Under the pieces are notes generated by a model. It was not told the DNA's origin. It saw only the letters and a program-made list of their open reading frames with translations, and did no database searches. This document shows, piece after piece, positions 54,350 to 64,000 of a stretch of 64,000 nucleotides of DNA. A program made the translations under genes and the position numbers. The stretch spans positions 5,675,001 through 5,739,000 of the forward strand of contig CM065299.1 in the NCBI GenBank assembly GCA_032871835.1, written 5' to 3'. Each line of letters starts with the position of its first letter. Position 1 is the first letter of the stretch. This stretch comes from Dipteronia dyeriana. Lineage: Eukaryota; Streptophyta; Magnoliopsida; Sapindales; Sapindaceae.

Positions 54350-55700
54350 TAGGGATATTTAAAAGGCTCGAAGACTACTGTAAAAGTCTCGGACACTTCT
54401 TAAAAAGCCTTGGAGACTAATTTAAAAGGCTCAGAGCCTTATTTAGGTTACGTTTGGGATTGCTTTTGCTTGATAAATAAGTGATTAATTCTTAAGTTTT
54501 GAACAAACGAGTGTTTGGTAAACTATCCAAAAATAACTTATTTTATAAATTACTCTTTCAATAAGCAGCTTTTGTGAAGTTGATTGAGGGTTGCTTTTCA
54601 AAGCTGATTTTGGGAGAAGCTGATTTCTTACCCTTCGAATGTCAATAATGCCCCGACTATTTTAATATCAAGACAATAATACCATTTTATTTAATATTGA
54701 TATTTTTTTTGAATTGATAATATTTTAAAAAACTGAAAAATAAAAAATAAGAAAAATAACTTTTTGCTAATCGTAGCCACCGATGATGTAGCTCGGAGGA
54801 CTGCCAACTACCTCCGGTGACATCGAAGTCGTCCGAGGAACTTGAAGTCGTCGACCAACCGCCTCCTCCGTTTCGCGACTGCAGTCAACGACCAGCTGCC
54901 TTCTCTGTTTCCATCGCAGTTCCGTCGAGCTAGAGATGTCGATGGTGAGGATAAAGGATGACGAGGCTTTCGATGGTGAGAGATGAAGGATGGCGATCTC
55001 TCAATATCGGTGGCGAGCGAGAGACAGTGGCTGATTCGGAGTTGAGTTGCAGATTCCATTAACAAGCTTGAGTTAGTGAGTTGACTCAACAATTTGGTGT
55101 TGAGAAGGACGAGTTGACTCGACAACTCAATATTATATCAGCGAGTTGACTCGGTAGAATATTTTTAAAAATTATATATACATATTCTATGCTTTATATT
55201 AATATAATTTAATATAAAAAATAGTAAAAACTATTTGAATAATATATTACATTTTAACAATTATGTCCACTTTAGTCATTTTCCTTAATCAATTAAAATT
55301 TACCAAACACTTTTTTATTATTTTTTTATTAAGTTAATTATTCATAGAGTCAATTTATCAAACACCTATCGTCTTATATTATAAGTTGATTATTCCATAA
55401 GTAATGCTAAAAGCAGATTATTAAAGAAGCAAAGCAATCCCAAACATAGTCTTAAAAAACTCGGAGCATTATGTAAAAGGCTCAGACATTGCTTCATTGA
55501 CAAACCTAACAGATATGTAAAAGGTTTGGACACAACTTCACAAAGGGTTGGAGACTGATATAAAAGGCTCGGACACAACTTTAAAAATACTCGGAGACTA
55601 CTTTAAAAAGGCTCGGACAATGTTTAAAAAGGCTCAGAAAAAGGCTCGGACAATGTTTATAAATGCTCATACATAGCTTATAAAGGTTTGGAGATTCAAA
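54350..55700. repeat. Degenerate subterminal array (AAAAGGCTCGGACA units), split by an insertion
   Basis: Units of about 22-26 bp, TTTAAAAAGGCTCGGAGACTA and variants, occur at 54350-54442 and resume at 55455-55700 after the inserted element. The arrangement mirrors the array near the right end of the 10-17 kb MULE, but with a different unit sequence. Confidence 0.85.
54446..55451. mobile_element. Harbinger-like element nested in the MULE array
   Basis: GGTTACGTTTGGGATTGCTTT and the inverted right end (reverse complement GACTATGTTTGGGATTGCTTT) are flanked by TTA on both sides (54443-54445 and 55452-55454). This fits PIF/Harbinger-type insertion. The 1.0-kb interior has a GC-richer segment (54775-55040) with a low-complexity frame but no transposase. 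Inserting into the array dates it after the MULE. Confidence 0.75.
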
Positions 55701-56142
55701 ATTCATAAAACTAGCTTCAGGTTTACAAAAGACCCGGATAATAAATGAAAAAGAACAAATAAAATGTTACAAGACTCAGAAATACATGTATAGAAAATTT
55801 ATGATTTAAGAGATATATTATCTTGTCGTGCTACAAAACGTCGACTTTTTCTAAGTTGAAGAAGAAAGATTAAGCAACATTGTACTTGTGGTTGTGCTGT
55901 TTGGGGTTTCAATTTAATGACAAGTTTATTGTGGAAGAGAGAGAGAGAAATTACTGAGTTCAGTGTTTGAAGTGTGGAGATGGAAGCACAAATAGAGTAA
56001 AAAACTGATTATTTAAGAGTAATTTTGATAGTTCACCATAATAGGTGTTTTTTAAACATAACTTATTAAACACTCACTTGGGTGCAACAAAGGTTAAAAA
56101 ATGTGACATTTCTCACCATCTCCAATGTCGTAATTTTTATAT

Positions 56143-56253
56143 AACCAACCAAATTCAGCCATGTCAACCACTATCATGTACATTTAATTATTTTTTTAAA
56201 AAACTTTTACATTTAATACATGATAGTGGTTGACATGTTGAATTTGGTTGATT
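56143..56253. repeat. Imperfect palindrome (hairpin 1)
   Basis: The arms AACCAACCAAATTCAGCCAT...ATCATGTA (56143-56180) and their near-exact complement (56217-56253) flank a 36-base AT-rich loop. The arm sequence GTCAACCACTATCAT also forms the core of hairpin 2, so the two are related foldback elements. Confidence 0.88.
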
Positions 56254-56372
56254 AGACACAAATTGGAATACCATTTTTTTACTTATCTATTATCCACATC
56301 ATTTCGTGATTTGTGCGGTAAGGACAACTCACTCGTCATATCATTTATTTTGAATTTTTGATAGTATAGTAT

Positions 56373-56580
56373 TATGATTCAAATCGTCCGTAAAAAAATG
56401 GTATCTCAATTTATGTCTGACCAACGAAAATCAACAACGTCAACCACTATCATATATATATATATATATATGATAGTGGTTGACGTTGTTGATTTTATAT
56501 AATAGTGGTTGATATTATTGATTTTGGTTGGTCAGATATAAATTGAGACGCTATTTTTTTACAGGTGATTTGAATCCATA
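56373..56580. repeat. Foldback element with a perfect 70-bp core palindrome (hairpin 2)
   Basis: Outer arms ATTCAAATC...GTAAAAAAATGG (56373 onward) pair with their complement ending at 56580. The core at 56427-56496 is a perfect palindrome: two 27-base arms around eight TA steps. An extra partial copy of the right arm (56497-56527) makes the right side longer. This is typical of a foldback MITE. Confidence 0.9.
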
Positions 56581-56879
56581 AACAAAACAAATCATTTGAT
56601 ACATCATTTATGTTGGTTTTTAGATTGACCGGTATTAGTGGAGAAAATTTTGTATGAAACGGTTTCACTGTGTGATAGTGAAACCACTCAATTAAAATAA
56701 GGTATATATAAACAATTTACATTGAAAATATAAATGATGTCATGAATGTCTCATTTTTATTGGATAATCCTACTATGTGGACTATGATATTGTTTCATAT
56801 AAGTTTTTCTCATATCAGTGATATGATTATTGTAAGCTTTTAAAATAATTATTTATGTGGTGTCAAACACAGTAGGGTA
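56581..56879. other. Intergenic
   Basis: AT-rich spacer between the foldback elements and the GC-rich insertion, with no coding sequence seen. Confidence 0.5.
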
Positions 56880-57310
56880 TAGTGGTGTAATAATGGACCG
56901 GTCCAAGACAGGTCGGTCCACGAATCTCACGGGCCGTGCTTGGCACGGCCCGTGAAGGAAGCATATCAGGCCGAGTCCCTGTCCGTGGTAGGCCGCGTGC
57001 AGGGCCGGGGGTACAAGGTCAGGTGAGCCGGCCCGCCAGGCACGCCTAGCCGGCGTGCTAGGGCCTTGAACCTGCTTGTCGGGCCAGCCCACCGGTCCGT
57101 GACATCAACCAGTGATTTTTTTTTTTAATTCACATCCTATGGACCGGCTCACCGGACCAGGCCCGCCTGACCCACCAGACCAGGCACGCGGACAACCCTG
57201 GCACGGTCCGTCTAAGGCAGGCCGACGTACCGTCCCGGGCCTCAGTTTTCAGAAACGGACCCGGCTAGGCCGTACCTAATGGGTTGGGCCAGTCCATTTT
57301 GATACCATTA
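56880..57310. mobile_element. GC-rich hAT-like MITE
   Basis: A 431-bp GC-rich island in AT-rich DNA. The ends TAGTGGTGTAATAATGG and (inverted) TAATGGTATCAAAATGG match at 13 of 17 positions. It is flanked by GTAGGGTA (56872-56879) and GTAGGGTG (57311-57318), an 8-bp duplication with one mismatch as expected for hAT. The interior is full of short GGCCCGG/CCGGGCC words and contains a perfect 13-bp stem, TCACGGGCCGTGC with its complement (56927-56939/56943-56955). Confidence 0.75.
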
Positions 57311-57789
57311 GTAGGGTGGTCATATTTTCGTTATCCACTTGTTGAAGTAATTCATTCTGTAATGTTTTTCTCAATATTATCCGTTGTCTAGTATGAGTCT
57401 GTGGTGAAGTTATTCGTCCCTTTTAGGTTTGAATTAGGATATATATATATAAATTTTTAAGTAAGAAAATTTTTATTTTAATTTTATTAAAGATTTTAAT
57501 AAAATTATATCAATTTTTATAAATTTTAATTTGAATTTTTATGTAAATGATAAATTTATTGAAATATATGTATAAATAAAAAATAAAAAAAATTCAAACA
57601 ATAAACTATTTAATCCGATTTTATTAAATATAAAAACGTTAAAAAACTAGAGAAATATATAGAAAAGTTTTAAAACAAACTACTTAAAAAATCCTCAAAT
57701 CCTCGGATCCTCGGATTTTCAAGTTTTATTCGTATGTGCGTTAAACGATGTCGTTTCTATGCTAGATAAACATTTATCTGCTATGAACC
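57311..57789. other. Upstream region of the Apollo-like gene
   Basis: AT-rich with no coding sequence; it likely includes the promoter of the next gene. Confidence 0.5.
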
Positions 57790-57797
57790 TATAAAAT
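57790..57797 (+). promoter_or_regulatory. Putative TATA box of the Apollo-like gene
   Basis: TATAAAAT, 74-81 bases before the start codon, suits a short leader. Positional evidence only. Confidence 0.55.
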
Positions 57798-57870
57798 CAA
57801 GAAATCGTTTAAAAAATTCAAAATTGTTGAATATTCCCTCCTTTTCTCTGTTTTCGCAAGTTTATCGACA

Positions 57871-60470
57871 ATGGAGATAGGTCTGATCTCCGTCGATCGG
57901 TGGACACAAGGAAGCCAGGTGTATTTTTTGACTCACCTCCACTCGGACCACACTCAGGGCCTGACTTCAACGTGGTCCAGGGGCCTACTCTTCTGCTCCC
58001 GCCTCACCGCCAAGCTCCTCCCTTTCAAGTTCCCAGGCTTGAACCTCTCGCTGCTCCGCGTCCTCGAAATGGACTCCTGGCACTCTATTTCTCTCATCTC
58101 TCCGTCGTCCGGAGAAAAGACGGCCGTGGAAGTCATGGCGATCGATGCTCATCACTGTCCTGGTAAGTCACGGTAACGGTTAGGGTTATTAATTTGTTCT
58201 GGGCGTTTTTTGGAACGGAATTCGTATTGTTATAAATTGCTAAAAGACGTAAAATATCAGTGGAAATGCAATTTGTGTGAAAAGGAATAAATTAATACCT
58301 TAATTAATTGATGTGAAAAATGAATTTTGGTATGTGGCAGGTGCGATTATGTTGTTGTTTCGCGGAGTGTTTGGATGTTTGCTGTACACTGGTGATTTCC
58401 GGTGGGAAATGAATAGCGAGAGAGCAAAAGCAGGAAGGACGACGCTGATCAAAGCTCTAAAGGATGATGCGGTCGACATTCTTTACCTGGACAACACATT
58501 TTGTAATCCGTCATTCGCTTTTCCGTCTCGACAAGTTGCTGCTCAACAGGTGCATTTTCACCTTCATACACATGTCTTCTTTTTTCAACTTTGGTGTTGT
58601 ATATTTCATATGTTTTATTGGATGCGAATAAAGTCCTAAGTAAACGCAAATTGCTGTTCAAATAGAGTCTCACCACTCAAGAAATTAAATTTAAGATGTG
58701 TTTTGATCAGATTTATGTCAGATATTGACAAAGTTAACTATGATAGTCTATGATAATGAGCAGCAAAGATGTATGTAGAGAGAACAAGAACGAGAGCGAG
58801 AAAATATAAATGGAACTACTAAATTAATTTCAACTTTTAATCACATGGAAAGCAAAATTTTCAAACAATATACACTTTATTGAAATATCAATTGAAGCTT
58901 ATTGGTCATGGAAGATTGTATTAATCTAAATAACAGTATCTGTAAAGTGTCTGCATTTTGGTTTCTTAACTTTTATTTTAGTTTCAAACTTAGAATTTAC
59001 ATGGCATTGAAAGTACATATGAAACTTGGGGTTGTCAAAATAGGTAATTCACTTCACTCTAGTATTATCTACTGAATTAAAGGTCATAGTACTGAACCTA
59101 AACACAATAGTCTAATTCTTAGTATTGATCAGTGTTTAAAATCCCTACTGAAACAGGTTGTTGATATAATCGCCTCCCATCCGAACCATGACATCATCAT
59201 TGGGATTGACACTTTGGGAAAGGAAGAACTTTTACTTCACATTTCGCTTGTCCTCAATATAAAGGTAGTCATCCTTCTTAAATAGGAGAACGTGAACTTG
59301 CATAATCTTTATTGCGATAGCATCTTTAAAAGCTTAAAATCATTGACACATGCAGCCGAGTTACACTTGATCTGACTTGGGACTTTGTTCCCTGGTAATT
59401 AAGAAGCTCCTTTTCTTGCTAGTTTAATTATTTAGACATGTAAAATTCGGTTTATTTTTTGGAAACTTGATGGGTTAAATTATCATTTGTTGGGTTTAAT
59501 TGTGAACAAATCAACGAAGCCAACTGTCATTTTGTACCCATGTATTTGTTGATAACTATGTAATGGTTCTTAGGTGCCTCAAGTTTTCCTACTACTCTCT
59601 TTTACTTGGTGGGGAATTTTGCATTGTACAATTACTTGTATTTTATTCTCCCACAGTCCTACTATACAAGAAACAAGTAGGTAAAGTAGCTTGTCAATGT
59701 TTTTCCCAATCAGATTTACTCAAATGTATTTCTTGTTTCATTGTTTAAAGATTTGGGTGTGGCCAGAACGCCTACAAACCATGCATCTCCTCGGGTTCCA
59801 TGACATATTCACAACCAACACTTCTCTTACCAGAGTGCGAGCTGTTCCTCGTTATAGTTTCAGCATTGAGACTTTAGAGGGACTAAATACAATGCGTCCA
59901 ACCATAGGAATCATGCCGTCTGGTCTTCCATGGGTGGTTAAACCCCACAAAGGAGATGACAATCTTTTTGGTTCTCTTTTAACTTCTCGTTACAACAGAA
60001 GAAAAGGGAGTACAAATGATGGTGCAGAGATTGATAAGCCGAATGACAATTTAGGATCTGTTGAAACACTTGAAAGGCTTCATAAGTATATATATTCAGT
60101 TCCATACTCCGATCACTCGTGCTTTATGGAGATAGAGGAGTTTATAAAGCTTGTCCAGCCCACAAACATCAAAGGAATAGTGTCATCCTCCTCTTGTTAT
60201 GTCGAGCCTCTTTACTACTTTGGCCAGCTTTGTGCTGGTAACCAACCATCATTGAGGTTACACTGTAAGCCAGAAAGGAAATTGGGAGGCAAAAGAATTG
60301 TAGCTGTTCAAACAAAATCTAATATTAGAATTAGTAATTCCACCATGGCCAACAGAAGAAGAAAAAGTAGTGCAAAACTGGATTTCTTCGGATTTCATGG
60401 GAGCAAAGTGAATGCATTGAGGCGAGTCCAACGAGGTGCAAAGATTGCACAAAGTGAATGCTATGGTTGA
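57871..60470 (+). CDS. SNM1/Apollo-type DNA repair nuclease (metallo-beta-lactamase/beta-CASP)
   Basis: Four exons, 57871-58162, 58341-58549, 59157-59264 and 59751-60470, join in phase to give 442 residues. The N terminus carries the metal-binding motif THLHSDH (His22, His24, Asp26, His27), then DAHHCPG (about 92-98) and LLYTGDFRW (Asp about 116). These are three of the zinc-site motifs of the metallo-beta-lactamase fold. The beta-CASP part follows with IIIGIDTLGKEELL, MPSGLPWV and VPYSDHSCFMEIEEF (Asp324, His325). The overall pattern and length suggest the SNM1B/Apollo group of 5'-3' exonucleases acting on DNA interstrand crosslinks and telomere ends, in the nucleus. The C-terminal tail is basic (RRRKSSAK). 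Introns 2 and 3 are longest, at 607 and 486 bases. No break is seen. Confidence 0.92.
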
Positions 60471-61430
60471 TTATTGTCAAACAATGGCATCAGGTTAGCT
60501 TTCAATTTATCCAACGTTTCATGCATATCTAGAATTGAAAATATAGATGTAAAGTCTTAGAATTCATTTGATATTGACATTCTAAAGACATTCTTACACT
60601 TCATTCAATATTGGATATATGTTTTTCCCCATCGGAAATTAAAATAAGTGATTAATTAAAATGAGAAATTATTGTGATTCCTCTTCAAATTGTGGTCTTT
60701 CAAAAGACTTTCTAGACACCATAAGTTGACTGTCATGGTCTTTCTTGGCTTTGCTATGAGAGTATGAGGTGAACAGGTCAAATGACTTCTGTGCTGCCAT
60801 GAAGAGAGCCAGAGGTCAATTGTAATGTCTTGGCCATAATGGTCCAAGGAGTCCATCGTATCGTATTCGTATAAACCGGACTGAGTCGTTATGACCGGTG
60901 AGAGATGGCAAGATGCTGTGCAGATTTTTAGTGGTTTCATGGGCATTTTTCAGTGGCAACAAATGGCCTAATGAAATTTTTTGATACAATTATTACTTTT
61001 ATTTGATGCTGCTTAATGCATACTGTACTGTGTGTTGAATATTAACTCATTATGGCTGGTGGGTTGGTGGCCAATTCCCACGCACTAATTTTATTAATTT
61101 ATTTTAAAAAATTTAATAAAACTATAATCTAATCCACAGGATATATTTGTTGATTTAAACACCGTTTTGAGTCTTTTGACTCAACAAAGTTTTAAGTTTA
61201 TTTGACGATTTCGTATATTCCAAATTTCCAGATAGCGAAAACTCCATTCTATTAATTAATTACATATTAGAATATAGAGTGAAGTCATTGCGCACATAGA
61301 ATTATTTATCAGATAAATTAATATAGAAATAATTTTCTAAGTATATGTTAATTTTGGAATTAAGTTTATAAAACCGGCACTGATCTCGAATAGCTATATT
61401 TTATTTTGAATGTTTCTAATTTAGATGTCT
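60471..61430. other. 3' flank of the Apollo-like gene, intergenic
   Basis: Non-coding; the first part is likely the 3' untranslated region. No further gene is supported. Confidence 0.5.
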
Positions 61431-61439
61431 TTTCAATTA

Positions 61440-63258
61440 GGGTTATTATGATTTTAGTCTATTTAGTTTACGTTTATTTAGGTTTGGTCTACTAGTTTTT
61501 AGAATTACTAACTTTAGTCCACTAGTTCTCTGATAATACAAATTTGAGTCTCTGTCGTTCAATCCCGTTTGTTTTTCATTGACTTCCGTTAGGTTAAAAT
61601 GGGCAGTATAGGGAATTTGATTAAAGCTTCTAGAAACTTTTCTTGAACAAGGGTAAAAATAGTATTTTATAATTTAAAATTTTAAAAATTTAAAAATATA
61701 TTAAAATAATTAATATTAAACATTAAAAATTAAAAAAGATATAATTACCCTTTATAAATTTATATAATTACACTTGATAAATTTATATAATTATATATCA
61801 ATCTAAACACTCGTACTAATTATGCAATAACTATAAAACTTTAACGGATAAGAAATTGACCCCAACACACCAAACACACCGGACACTCCCATCATGTCCA
61901 TCTCTCCAACTCTCAATCTTCAGATCAAATAGCTGCACAAACTCTCTCTCTCTCTCTCTCTCTCTTTATCTTCTTCTCTTTCTCTATCACCACCGTTCTC
62001 TTCTTCACTTTCTCAAACTACTGGTGGTTTTGATTGATAAGTTTGGATATTTGGTTTCTGGATGGTTTCGATAGGGGTCCCTGGGTGAGGTTTACTGGCG
62101 GTTTATGGGGGGTTTGGTGGAGATTTTTAGGTGGGATTGATGGGTGGTTTCGTTGGCGGTTTCTAGGAGGTTTTTGAGTGGGTTTGTTGGCGGATACAGG
62201 GCGTTTTCTAGGTAGGACGATTGGTGGTGGTTCGGGGAGGTTTATCGGCGGATGTTTTTTGTGGTGGTGGTGATGATGTGTTCTGGGCGGGCATTGGTGG
62301 TAGGGGCTTGGTTTCTGCGTTTTGTTTCTATACTAGGATTTTGATTGATGACTGCAGTGGTGATGGTGGTCTGTTGAAATTGATTTGAGGATTTTAATTT
62401 GATTTTGATTATTGTTAGGTTAATTTTGATTTTGATTTCGGTTTGATTTTGGTGGTTGAATGGTGATGGTTGTGGAATTGATGATGGGTGGTTCACAGTT
62501 GGATCTGGTTTTGGGGGTTTCGCGGTGGTTAATGGTTGAAATTTTATTGTGTTTAATGAAGATGAACTGATAAAAATGAAATGAACTGATGAAGATGAAT
62601 TGATGATGGGTGGTTCACGGTTGGAACAGTTGATTTTTTTTTTGTGTGAATCCATTGATGGAGATTGGAGAGGATTCATGAAAAGACGAATTTTTATCTT
62701 GTTGCATGTTGAAGGAAAAAAAAAGTTGAGAGATGAAAGGAAAAAAATTGTAATTTTTATTTAGGAAAACGAATCAGAGAAGTAATTTTTATGTAGGAAA
62801 ACGAATCGGAGAAGGGCCAGTCGTCGTTCTGGGCAGAAAACCGCTGAAAACAAGGCCGAAAATGCTGTAGAATAGGCGGGTTTCATGTCGGGTCAAAATC
62901 CGGATCCGGGTTGGGCATGCCCAGGTCGACGGGTCAGCTCGCTGAAGAAGACGATGTGATGTCACACTGATGCTATGGGGTGTGCTCAACAATGTTTGGG
63001 GTGCGCTCAGTGGCTTAAGTTGGCTTGTTTAAAGGTGGAATTGGATCTGGGCTAGTGTGCACTTAACAAGCCCAACAACCCACTTCATGAAGAGCATAAG
63101 GGTATTTTCACAGGTATCAAGGGCAGTAGAGTCATTTTGCCCTCTTACTTTGTCATTTAACGGAAACCGTTACAGAAGGACTAAAGTTAGTAATTCTAAA
63201 AACTAGTGGACCAAACTCAGATAAACACAAACTAGAGGGACTAAAGTTTTAATATCCC
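61440..63258. mobile_element. Non-autonomous MULE, copy 2, with 9-bp target duplication TTTCAATTA
   Basis: TTTCAATTA flanks the element at 61431-61439 and 63259-63267. The TIRs begin GGGTTATTATGATTTTAGTC (left) and GGGATATTAAAACTTTAGTC (right, reverse complement). They run inward through AGTTTRYGTTTAT, GGTTTGGTC and CTAGTTTTTAGAATTACTAACTTTAGTCC, the same order as copy 1 at 50.6 kb. The interior holds a CT microsatellite (about 61943-61966), a G-rich stretch with TTGGCGGTTT words and no transposase. It is a second, diverged member of one family. Confidence 0.88.
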
Positions 63259-63267
63259 TTTCAATTA

Positions 63268-63655
63268 TATATATACATATAAAAAAAATATTTTTTATAA
63301 AACGATGACGCATGCATATGCTAAAAAGTTTGCCTTATCTTTATGTGAACCATTCAGTCTGTGTATCTAGGTAGGTTTGAACAATTAATATGATCAAGAG
63401 GTTTAAAGGTCAGACCTATTTGCCGTGTGAGGTGTGAATCGAATTGCCCACCAGCAGTAAAGCACAATAGATTATTATATGCAAGGATGGACAGCGACAT
63501 TACATAGTTTCAACACGAAATACCATTAGCAGACAATCTGATTGGGCTTTCCTTGTAAACATTGTTGGTTTTCTCATTAGTCTTTGCCCGAAAACACAAG
63601 AAAATGGATATGGATTGTGGTCTTGTCACTTGTGGATCTGCAGTTCTGCACTTGT
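63268..63655. other. Intergenic, no gene seen
   Basis: Nothing coding is supported between MULE copy 2 and the terminal repeat. Confidence 0.5.
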
Positions 63656-63658
63656 GTT

Positions 63659-64000
63659 TAGGGGTGTGCAAAAAATCATCAAACCGAACCAAACTGATCA
63701 ACCTAACCCATAAAGTTTGGATTTGTTCGATTACAAATATAAAAAATTGGTGGGTCGGTTTGTTTTTTGGATAAACCGATTAAAGGTGGTTCGGTTTGGG
63801 TTAAGTGAATTCACTTAACCCAAACCAAACCACATATTTTAAAAAGTAAAACCAAAATATAAAATTTACCAATATTTTTTATTCAATCCATGTTTATAAC
63901 TTTTACCGATTACTCTAAGCTTTTATAGTTTATTTATTTGTTTTGATACAATTATTCTCATTGATTGATGTATTAGAGTTTAAAAAGCATAGATACCGTC
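63659..64000. mobile_element. Start of a hAT-like element, cut by the window end
   Basis: TAGGGGTGTGCAAAAAATCATC resembles the TAGGGGTG end of the element at 52286 and is followed by GGTTCGGTTTGGGTT-type words. A perfect inverted pair lies inside (GGTTTGGGTTAAGTGAATTC and its complement, near 63796-63832). The other end is outside the window, so this is a provisional call. Confidence 0.5.

Larger units (their letters stand above)
54052..56115. mobile_element. Non-autonomous relative of the ULP1-bearing MULE
   Basis: The inverted ends share TTCACCATAATAGGTGTCTTTTAAACATAAG-like blocks: 54103-54140 on minus and 56030-56070 on plus. The right end continues like the 17.1-kb end of the ULP1 MULE through TTAAAAAATRTGNCATTTYCTCACCATYTCC. 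Inside is an array of degenerate AAAAGGCTCGGACA units instead of genes. A Harbinger-like element splits that array. Exact edges and target duplication were not resolved, so the bounds are approximate to about 20 bp. Confidence 0.72.

Noticed and set aside
54808..55125. Minus-strand open frame in the nested element as a gene
   Set aside because: Compositional open frame in a GC-richer patch, with no recognised domain.

Overview
This is a window of AT-rich flowering-plant nuclear DNA, most likely from a eudicot. The evidence is intron-containing genes with GT-AG introns, plant-specific families (S-domain receptor kinases, BBX proteins, PHOS-type stress proteins), and many plant-type transposons. 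The species cannot be named from the sequence. Gene models below were built by hand from splice signals and reading frame.

Layout. From 0 to 9 kb lie three tandem, same-strand (minus) copies of a G-type lectin S-domain receptor kinase: a 5' end cut by the window edge, a full-length copy broken by two nonsense codons, and an intact 857-residue copy. From 10 to 17.3 kb lies a decayed Mutator-like element (MULE) carrying a ULP1-type cysteine protease gene and, convergent to it, a MULE transposase gene. A tRNA-Ser(TGA) is at 18.1 kb and a B-box zinc-finger gene at 20.7 kb. From 21.6 to 29.3 kb is repeat-bearing AT-rich intergenic DNA. The mitochondrial frataxin gene (minus, 5 exons) is at 29.3-31.4 kb, and an LRR protein gene (plus, 4 coding exons) diverges from it at 35.1-37.6 kb. 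A PHOS32/PHOS34-like universal stress protein gene (minus) is at 42.1-42.8 kb. From 46.9 to 57.3 kb is a transposon-dense block: a 5'-truncated LINE, a non-autonomous MULE with 9-bp target duplication, two hAT-like elements, a second non-autonomous MULE interrupted by a Harbinger-like element, and long palindromes. An SNM1/Apollo-type DNA-repair nuclease gene (plus, 4 exons) is at 57.9-60.5 kb. The last 2.5 kb hold another copy of the 9-bp-TSD MULE family and the start of a further repeat.

The genes do not form one pathway. The order is informative, however. Receptor kinase, frataxin and LRR protein resemble a run I recall on Arabidopsis chromosome 4 (At4g03230, At4g03240, At4g03260). BBX plus PHOS stress protein resembles the neighbouring pair At4g27310/At4g27320. 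The window therefore looks like an ancestral gene block stretched by transposons. The most unusual material is the ULP1-bearing MULE and its probable non-autonomous relative 37 kb away, which share termini and both carry short subterminal repeat arrays. I see no system that I can claim as wholly undescribed.
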